Origin: Teratosphaeria epicoccoides
Taxonomy: Eukaryota; Ascomycota; Dothideomycetes; Mycosphaerellales; Teratosphaeriaceae
Length of the DNA stretch: 22,052 nucleotides
Direction: 5' to 3'
Assembly: GCA_021401465.1 (NCBI GenBank)
Contig: JADDMT010000265.1
Location: 1-22,052 of the forward strand
The notes under the pieces are model-generated. The model made no database searches and was not told the DNA's origin. It was given only the letters and a program-made list of their open reading frames with translations. Positions 10,250 to 17,574 of the stretch are shown piece by piece. How positions within the stretch are numbered: the stretch's first letter is position 1; each line of letters starts with the position of its first letter. Position numbers and translations under genes: made by a program.

Positions 10250-10587
10250 TAATATGAAAATATCTCGTAGTATGACAGAGTAATTCGACCTTTTAGTAGG
10301 TACAAGATAGCGCTACTTTCTGCTTATTACAGAGGTAGCGCTAAGGGTGCTTATAACCCCTGACGCTCCTTAATTAGGGAAAGCATGTCTGAGCCTAACC
10401 CCGTAGGGGTACTATAGGGTTAGCGACGTAGGGGCGTCCTACGTCAACTACTAATCCTTCTTAGACGACATACGAGCTAACGTATGTACGAAGGACCCCC
10501 TTACTATGTGTAGCAGGGTCACTATATGCTAAGGGCGGGCATTAGAACCTATGCGGCTCTAATAGCCCCCTAGTATCAACCGTATCA
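10250..10587 (-). repeat. Element B3 5' LTR (~338 bp)
   Basis: The outer end is CCGTATCA at 10580-10587 (minus strand TGATACGG). It aligns with the B1 LTR over its whole length with C/T and G/A changes. The inner end is placed at TAATA (10250-10254, minus TATTA), equivalent to TATCA in B1. That gives TGATA/TATCA inverted ends after undoing one CpA to TpA change. An alternative end at 10201 would make it 387 bp but leave only a 22-nt leader before the ATG. Leader 10179-10249 shows nothing further. Confidence 0.75.
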
Positions 10588-10592
10588 ATAGC
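10588..10592. other. Presumed target-site duplication of B3 (ATAGC)
   Basis: The five bases outside the B3 LTR, before element C RT sequence resumes, are ATAGC. The partner copy would be at the B3 3' LTR, left of the window. Confidence 0.45.
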
Positions 10593-12860
10593 ATTCTAAA
10601 CAAGATATAGACTCTACGAGTTTTTAGTCATGCTAATAGGACTTACAAATGCCCTAGCGTCATGTCAGGATCTTGTAAATGAAGTCCTCTAAGACCTCCT
10701 AGATGTATACGTTATTTCATATATAGACGACATCTTAGTCTATACATAGGAGCTCTCGCGAACTATGTGCAGATAGTACAGGACGTTTTTAAACGACTTA
10801 CCCGAGTAGGATTTAAAACTGCACTAAAGAAATGCGAATTCTATAAGAAGGAAGTCAAGTTCCTAGGACTAGCTAACTATAACAGGAAGTTCATTAAAGG
10901 ATACTCTAAGACATCGGCACCTCTTACAGAGCTTACAAAGAAAGACAAGAAATAGAACTAGAGCTTAAGGGAAGATTTAGCATTTAGGCGTCTAAAAGAG
11001 CAGTACGCATTAGCACCTACGCTACGATTATTCGATAGAAACAAGGCGGTCTAGATAGAGACAGACGTGTTAGATAGAGCTATAGGAGCATGTCTTACGT
11101 AAGAGCATGACAGGAAACAACACCTAGTAGCCTATTATTTAAGAAGGATGTTACCTGCAGAACAGAACTATGACATCTATGATAAGGAGCTACTTGTAAT
11201 AGTTGTATCCCTGTAACACTAGCGAGTATATGCAGAAGGAGCACTAAGTCTTACGATTCTTTCTAATCACAAGAATCTGACTTACTTTACTACGACAAAA
11301 GTGCTAACCTAAAGACAGGCCCGCTAGTCGGAACTGTTAGGGCAGTACAAGTTCAAAATCCGCTATACTCCTAGACGCAAGAACAGGCGACCTAACGCAC
11401 TAAGCTATAGTAGCGACTATATAGAAAGTCACAAACTAGTGTAACAACAAATACTAAAGGCTAATTAAGACAGAAGCCTTAGTGCTAATACGAAAGAATT
11501 TAACAACATTGTGCGAGTTTTCAAGACACAGAAGAATAATTCCTAGTTAAACATGGGAAGTACTAAGTGCTAAAGGAACGAGTTACGGAGTGTATACGAC
11601 AACATCACGACAGACTAGAAAATGGACATCTAGGAGTTTTAAAAACAATGGAATTAATCAAGCGAAGCTTTAGATTCCTACACATGCGACAACGAGTCCT
11701 AGAGTACATTAAGAAATGTCTAGAATGCTAACGTAACAAGGCTAGTAGACATGCTAAGTATAGACACATTTAGTTTAGACACCCTCTAGAATAGCTATAG
11801 GACGAAGTAACAATGGATTTCATTACTAAACTACTAAAATCTAAGGATCCAGTTATAGGACACTACTACAACATGATACTTGTCATATTCGATAGGCTTA
11901 CGAAATATGCACACTTTATTCCTGCTAACGAAGCAAGTATAGTAGAGCAACTTAGACACCTTATACTAGATAGACTTATGCGGTACTATGGATTTCTAAG
12001 GACATATATTACAGACAGAGATAAGCTCTTTACATCGAATTACTAGAAGACGCTTATAGCAACACTTAGAATCAAACATAAGCTATCTACGGCGTACTAT
12101 CTACAAACAGATAGCTAAACAGAAGTTAAGAATCAGGCCTTAGAGGTATATCTATAACACTATGTTAACTACGCACAGAATAATTAGGCATCGCTATTGC
12201 CTATAGCACAACTAGCACTAAACAACTAACAATCCGAGACTACAAGAGAGACACTATTCTTCGCTAATTTTAGGAAACATCCGCAACTGTTTAGAGAATA
12301 GTTTTTATAACATCTACATGCGGATTAGGCGATAGTTACTTTAGACAACCTAGAGCGGGTACATAAGGAATTACAAAAGTCAATTATCGAGTCTTAAGAA
12401 AGGATCACAGGGCAATACAATGCTAAACGAAAAACGGCACCTTAGCTAAAAAAGGGGGATAAGGTCTACCTCCTAACAAGAAACCTGAGAACCCGGAGAT
12501 TAACCAAGAAACTAGACTACGTTAAAGTCAGGCCATTTTTGATTGACGAGCCTAAAGGACTAGTTAATTACTGACTCAAACTACTAAACGACGTGAAAGT
12601 ACACCTAGTGTTCTATGTCTTAATGTTAGTACCTGCGGACGCTAAAACACTATGTCAAGAGACGTTTCACTTCTAACCTAAGGAAGAAAACGAGTTTGAA
12701 GTTAAGAAAATCCTAGACTAGAAGGGTTAGCAATACCTCGTCAAATAGAAAGGATATGACAATACCGAAAATACCTAGGAACTAAGGAAGAACCTTAGGA
12801 ACTACTAACAGCTCTTAATGAAGTTTCATTAGGCGTAGAAGGAGCGCGAAGATTAGGCGG
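10590..12860 (+). pseudogene. pol: Element C Pol: truncated RT, RNase H, integrase, chromodomain
   Basis: B3 cut this Pol within RT, so it begins at about R-Y-R-L-Y-E-F. It has Y-I-D-D-I-L at 10720-10731, then a one-base shift near 10755-10766 into a second frame. A junction at 10860-10868 fuses two FLG motifs and drops roughly 110-120 nt of RT. RNase H follows at about 11050-11180 (I-E-T-D, Y-D-K-E-L-L). Another frame change near 11560-11605 leads to the integrase zinc domain and the core M-D-F-I-T at 11813, T-D-R-D-K-L-F and Q-T-D-S-stop-T-E, so the D, D, E triad is present. A chromodomain (F-E-V-K-K-I-L-D...Y-L-V-K...K-G-Y-D) starts at 12695. Stops are mostly TAG. Plus strand, same direction as B1. 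It is dead by deletion, two indels and RIP. Confidence 0.9.
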
Positions 12861-13375
12861 ACTCTCTACCCAGAAATCCGAGGACAAGTCGTATCCTTAG
12901 TCTATTATAAGACCCTAAGTAGAAGGCAACAAGTAGAAATCTGAAGAACCTAGCTCTAGAAGCGACAACTCTTCCTCGCGCTTAAGCACTACTAGGTCTG
13001 CCTCCTCTACAGTAATGGCTTCATCAGCGCGTTAATCGATGAGTTCCATTTGTTTTTGTAACTGCTCTTCGCGAGTGTATGCGGTGTTAAGAGCCTCTCG
13101 GAGCTACTCCTAAGCCTCTCTTGCCTCCTTAATTTAGCCCTGAAGTTTCTTCTTCTCCCTAATCAAGCGATCAAACTCTAAGCAAGTAACCTTAATGTCA
13201 TAACGGACATTGCGACGATTACACTTGTAGACTAGATGTAGACCTTATATACGCGGTTATACGCGCGACAGTTTAAACAGGACTAGACTATGATCTCTCT
13301 GAAGTTGTTAGTGAATTCTATGAGCTTTAGGCGGCAACAGGTGCTAGAACATTTAGACCTAGAAGATGTAGGCAT
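12850..13375 (-). pseudogene. Antisense gene of element C: Cys-rich (Zn2Cys6-like) plus coiled-coil protein
   Basis: Opposite strand to pol and convergent with it, starting at ATG 13373-13375 (M-P-T-S-S-R-S-K-C), about 95 bp inside the 3' LTR. The N-terminus has C-S-S-T-C-C then S-C-L-N-C, six residues, Tyr (expected Cys), K-V-Y-I. A small deletion shifts the frame near 13225. The next frame continues K-C-N-R-R-N-V-R-Y-D-I-K-V-T, again with Tyr where Cys is expected. The two Tyr codons (TAT) are one G to A change from Cys. Then comes a long Glu/Lys/Arg/Leu helix (EFDRLIREKKKLQ ... REEQLQKQMELID), a probable coiled coil, and a tail near D-L-S-S-D-F-W. It parallels the antisense gene of A1 in position, strand and architecture. 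Function is unknown; a DNA- or chromatin-binding role is inference. The left end is approximate. Confidence 0.75.
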
Positions 13376-13446
13376 AGCGAGAAAGGAAGGAAGTCATAGT
13401 AACGTTAGCAAGAGAAGACAGCAAGGTTATGACCTAGACTCGAGAC
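13376..13446. other. Spacer between the C antisense gene and the polypurine block
   Basis: About 70 bp containing the probable 5' untranslated region or promoter of the antisense gene. I see no convincing TATA box or other motif. Confidence 0.4.
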
Positions 13447-13469
13447 AAGCTAGGCTAGAAGGAGGATAG
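13447..13469 (+). other. Polypurine tract of element C and conserved upstream block
   Basis: AGAAGGAGGATAG lies directly before the TGTTAC start of the 3' LTR. With the preceding GCTAGGCTA it matches the A1 block (3180-3202) at 19 of 23 positions. Confidence 0.8.
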
Positions 13470-13954
13470 TGTTACAGAGTATTCTAGAGCTAAGCTTCAG
13501 CTAGTCAAAGTCTGCGTAGTAAGCAGGAGTAGCTACTACAGAGTACTCTGTTACTCTGTAGTACTCTGTCGAACAGAGTAGCAGAGTAGGACAGATTACT
13601 AGGCGTAGCTACTACAGAGTACTCTGTTACTCTATAGTGCTCTGTTAAACAGAGTAGCAGAGTAGGACAGATTACTAGGCGCAGCTACTACAGAGTACTC
13701 TGTTACTCTGTAGTACTCTGTCGAACAGAGTAGCAGAGTAGGACAGATTACTAGAGAATCTCCTATGTATTTAGGAACGCTAAGATGCCCTTATAGCTTA
13801 ATACGTTTAACTTATGTTACATACTTACTAATTAGAATTACCTTTGTTCTAATCATTCTATCTTTGCTCCTACTTATGTTAGTACTCTCTAAAGAAGCCT
13901 TGGCTTACACATGATAAGAAGTCATCTGACTACCTGTCGCGAGTAACTATAACA
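13470..13954 (+). repeat. Element C 3' LTR (485 bp)
   Basis: It starts TGTTACAGAG after the polypurine tract and ends CTATAACA. TGTTA/TAACA forms 5-bp inverted ends. Beyond 13954 the sequence is B2 integrase, collinear with B1, which fixes the right edge. The left third carries a 76-bp tandem repeat; the remainder is AT-rich with no feature I can name. The 5' LTR is not in the window. Confidence 0.85.
13531..13754. repeat. Three tandem 76-bp repeats within the C LTR
   Basis: Copies start at 13531, 13607 and 13683 (AGCTACTACAG), exactly 76 bp apart; the third stops about 4 bp short. Each holds the 14-bp palindrome ACAGAGTACTCTGT and a hairpin TACTCTGT-CGA-ACAGAGTA. Copy 2 differs by a few C/T or G/A changes. 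The palindromes may be factor-binding sites in the LTR promoter region (inference). Confidence 0.95.
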
Positions 13955-13959
13955 AATAC
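13955..13959. other. Presumed target-site duplication of C (AATAC)
   Basis: AATAC follows the C LTR. The empty site in B1 reads GTGTT at 21683-21687 (opposite strand), which becomes GTATT by one G to A change. The partner copy is outside the window. Confidence 0.5.
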
Positions 13960-15527
13960 GCGCCTTAAACACAAATTCTTGCTAGTATTTATTAGTAAAG
14001 ACAGAACCTCGATCTAATAGAATCCTTTAGGGTATACTAAAGCGTTATATAACTTTGTCATAAAGTAGTCATACAAGCTTGCTACTTGTGCACTTTTTTG
14101 TACATAGGATGAAGACATTCATCTTTAAGTATTAGTAGACTACTATAAGGACAGCATTAACTACATTGCCTCTCTACTTTGCTAGCAGCAAATTAGTAAT
14201 GAAATCTATAGTCAAGTCTTACTATAGTCTCTCTAGTAGTAAGAGTGCCTAAGCATTACCATAGGGGTAATAGCGCCGAGATTTGCTAATCTAGCATGTC
14301 TAGCAGGATTTAACATAGTTAGAAACATCCTGTTCTAGCGTTAGCTACTAGTATTTACGTCCGAGAAGTACGTTCGCCTTCTCTACGCTAAAATGACCTG
14401 CAGGTTTATTGCCATAATGAATACAGAGGAGCTACAAACAGAGTATGTAGTTAGTAGGTACGTAGAGCCTATTGTCAAAGTACTACAAGTCGCCTGACTT
14501 GGTCTAGTACTTTAGACTGCCTGTAGTATCCTAGAGGGCTACACCCTTATTAATTAAATCTAGTTCTCGCTCTTGTAACTGCTAAATAAGTCTCGAGACT
14601 TCTTTAAAGGGTTCTTTAGACATCGCATGTTTACTACATGTAAGCTAGTTAACTATCGCATAGATCAAGCTAGACATAGTTGCTATAGCCGCTAGATAGG
14701 AGGGTTCATTGCTAGCGGAGGCTATGAGGCCCTATTAGACCTGCAGTTAACCTACAAGAGGGGCTAACAACAGGTCGCTACCCTATACTACAAGCTTCGT
14801 CTACAGCGTAGGGAGTAGCTGTTAGTCACCCTACTCCCTAGTGTTGTAGTCCGGTCATCACGAAGAACTATTAGCTAGATTCGTCTTTCTAGAACGATGC
14901 TAGATAACAAAGTTAAAGCTAGCGAGGAAAGTCGCCTACCTTGCTTGCCGACTACTTACCTGCTTCACGCCTATAAAGCCGTGAAGGTTATTATAGTTAG
15001 TAAGTACCTTAATAGGGTACGCTACGCCTTCGAGGTAGTGTCGGTACTCCTTGAAGCCGTCAATAATAGCTAAAAGCTCTTAGTCGCAAGTCTCGTAATT
15101 AAGCTTAGCACCTTGCATCTTCCGCGACTTGAAGGCAATCAGGTACTATTACGTACTACCTTTATGCGACTAGAGCTGCGATATAATTACGGCTATTGCA
15201 AATTTCGAAGCATTAGTCTCTATTCGGATCTTCGTAGTAGGGTTAAAGTGCTAAAGTATAGGCGTAGTTTAAAAAGCTGCTTTAAGTTTAGAGAAAGCCT
15301 TACTCTAAGCCTCCTCCTAAGGCACTATCCCTAGCTTTTTACCTTGAATTGCGCCCTTTGCGAGGGCCGTAAGGGGAGCCACGATCTTCGAATAGGATTG
15401 TATGAATCTACAATAGAAGTTAGTAAATCCTAGGAATACCTGTACTTCTCGGAGAGTAGTTAGCCGCGGCTACTACGTAATTACAGACACCTTTAGTCAT
15501 CTATGATAACTCCTTCTGTAGAAACGA

Positions 15528-15615
15528 TGTATCCAAGAAACTTACTCCTAAGTACTTCTTTAGGTTTGCATTGTATCCAAGAAACTTAATCCTATCTGTC
15601 AGGAATAAGCACTTC
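15528..15615 (-). repeat. 44-bp imperfect tandem duplication in B2 RT
   Basis: TGTATCCAAGAAACTTA occurs at 15528 and again at 15572, each followed by a diverged CTTCTTTAGGTT. B1 has this sequence once. The first copy lacks about 13 bp in the middle. A 44-bp gain is not a multiple of three, so it breaks the RT frame. Confidence 0.8.
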
Positions 15616-17160
15616 TTTAGGTTCGCGTATAGAGCGAACTTGCGGAGCTATTCGAGCACTATCCTTAGGTGCCGAATATGCTCCTCCTTCGAGTTAGAGT
15701 AGACTAGTATATCGTCCAAATATACTACGTAGCAGGTGTTAACGAGGCCGGCTAGGGTCCTGTTAATATACGCTTAGAACGTCGCTAGTACATTAGTCAA
15801 GCTAAATAGTATCACTATATACTTGAAGTGTCTGTACTACATTTAGAATGCGGTCTTCTACTCGTTGCCCTTTCGGATCAGTATCTAGTAGTAGGCGTCC
15901 TTCAAGTCGATAGACAAGAAGATGGCGGCGCAACTAAGGCGGTCAAGCGTCTCACTAATAAGTAGTAGGGGGCAGCGGTTCTTCTAAGTTACTATATTAA
16001 GGCCTCTATAGTTAACGCATAGGCGGAGTATATTGTCCTTCTTTAGGACAAACATTACTAACGCTCTAGCCTCGCTGTCGCTTCGTCGGATCCACGCGTT
16101 CTCTTGCGCCTTGTAGAGGTAGTCTCGAAGTGTTTCAAGCTAAGATTCCGACATAGGGTACAGAGGTTAATGCGGAGGATTGTAAACCTCCTTGAGGTTA
16201 ATCGCATGCTCTATTTCTAGGGCCTAGGCATAGGCCGTAGCCTCTACGTCGAAAATATCGGCGTATTCCCCTAACTTAGGCAGGAGGGTAACGTCTTCCC
16301 TGACGTTCTGTACGCGGACCGCATACATACATTAGACCTTCTTCATGTCCTTGTAGAAGCCGTGTGCGTCAGGCATCCTTACTATAGGACCTTCGCCTTT
16401 AGAGCTATAGAACTAGTTGTTAGTAGCTCTATTAACAACGACTCCCTGCTTGTAGCGCTAAGGGCAGCCTAGTAGGAGTTCCTTATTAGGAATGTCTTTA
16501 GCGTAGAAGACTTCATGAGTCTCGCGCTCTTCTCCTAAGGAGTCCGCGAGTTAGAGGCGCACGTTGTACGTACCTCGAGCTGCTACGCCTTCGCCTTAAA
16601 AGGACTTCATAGTAGGTAGCAGGGCTCCTAGGATCGGCTTTAAACTAAGCCGTACGATTACCCGCTAGGGTATCATGTTAACCTCCGCAAGGTTGTCTAA
16701 CATATAGTCTACTAGCTTAAGCAAGCCATTAACTCGGACTATACCGGATAGGCGCTAGGCAGGCTACAAGTCTACACTATTAGTAACAGACAGCTTAGAC
16801 ACCCGCGGTAGCTATTTAGTTGTCTTAGGCTTGTCCTTCTTTCGCCTCCCCTCTAGGGAGGTTTTAGACACCTTGTTTACCTTCTTCCTATTACTTCGTT
16901 TAGGATAGCAAGCTGCCTAGTAGTCCTTTGCTCTATAGATATAGTAGCTACTTAGAGGCTTCTCGCTACTGTCTTTAGGCTTAGAGGGCTTACTCCTCTA
17001 GAATGAACTACCGCGTTAGATGTGACCCTTAGGGCGCTTATAAAAGCGGCCCTTTAGTATGTCTTCAGGGCTTAAACACTTATTATCCTTGCCGCCCGAT
17101 TTTCTATTTCGCTTTAAGGTAACCTCTATATGTGTCGCAAGGGACACGAGGTTTTACTAA

Positions 17161-17165
17161 GTTGT
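17161..17165. other. Presumed target-site duplication of B1 (GTTGT)
   Basis: These are the last five bases of B2 Gag before the B1 LTR. In B3 the intact Gag reads GTTGTCAGAAG at the same place, so a second GTTGT followed by CAGAAG-like sequence is expected after the B1 3' LTR, outside the window. Confidence 0.5.
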
Positions 17166-17503
17166 TAATACAGTTGATACTAGGGGGCCATTAGAGCCGC
17201 ATAGGTTCTAATGCCCGCCCTTAGCATGTAGTAACCCTGCTACACATGGCAAGGGGGTCCTTCGTACATACGTTAGCTCATATGTCGTCTAAGTAGGATT
17301 AGTAGTCGACGTAGGACGCCCCTACGTCGCTAACCCTATAGTACCCCTACGGGGTTAGGCTTAGACATGCTTTCCCTAATAGAGGAGCGTTAGGGGTTAT
17401 AAGCACCCTTAGCGCTACCTCTGCGATAAGCAGAAAGCAGCGCTGTCTTATACCTACTAAAAGGTCGGATTACTCTGTCATACTACGAGATATTTTCATA
17501 TCA
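17166..17503 (+). repeat. Element B1 5' LTR (~338 bp)
   Basis: It begins TAATACAG, matching TGATACGG in B3 after two G to A changes, and abuts B2 Gag. It aligns end to end with the B3 LTR. The inner end is set at CATATCA (17503) because TATCA pairs with the TGATA start; 17552 (TTTGCA) is the alternative. It contains a 9-bp stem CGACGTAGG/CCTACGTCG. Confidence 0.8.
17307..17329. other. 9-bp stem-loop in the B LTR
   Basis: CGACGTAGG and CCTACGTCG flank a 5-nt loop. B3 has the equivalent stem (GACGTAGG/CCTACGTC) near 10425-10446. The role is unknown; it could be a binding site or an RNA hairpin. Confidence 0.65.
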
Positions 17504-17574
17504 TATAGCATATACATCTATATTAGTTCTGCTTTCTCCCCCCTACTTTGCAGTCTAGCAGAGAATACTACGAT
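17504..17574 (+). other. B1 leader between LTR and gag
   Basis: This 71-nt stretch should contain the primer-binding site for reverse transcription. I see no clear match to a tRNA 3' end. It includes a C-run and is nearly identical to the leader of B3. Confidence 0.5.

Larger units (their letters stand above)
13955..17165 (-). pseudogene. Element B2: Gag-Pol remnant, integrase back to mid-Gag
   Basis: Collinear with B1 about 18525-21687 on the opposite strand. In minus-strand order it holds mid-Gag (17165-16850), the protease-region D-Y-M at 16701-16709, RT with intact Y-L-D-D at 15711-15722, RNase H at about 15300-15000 and an integrase zinc domain at about 14500-14280. The integrase core follows up to 13955, where C interrupts before the third catalytic residue. 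B1 interrupts Gag at 17165. It differs from B1 and B3 by independent C/T and G/A changes and carries a 44-bp partial duplication in RT that shifts the frame. Being split by two other insertions, it is the oldest layer here. The open stretch on the plus strand at 15113-15334 is only its antisense shadow. Confidence 0.9.

Noticed and set aside
13531..13754. CRISPR-like array
   Set aside because: The 76-bp units are directly adjacent with no unique spacers, lie within an LTR, and the context is eukaryotic.
17504..17574. tRNA-complementary primer-binding site
   Set aside because: No convincing match to a tRNA 3' end after the B or A LTR. Self-priming is possible, but I could not find the matching transcript start.
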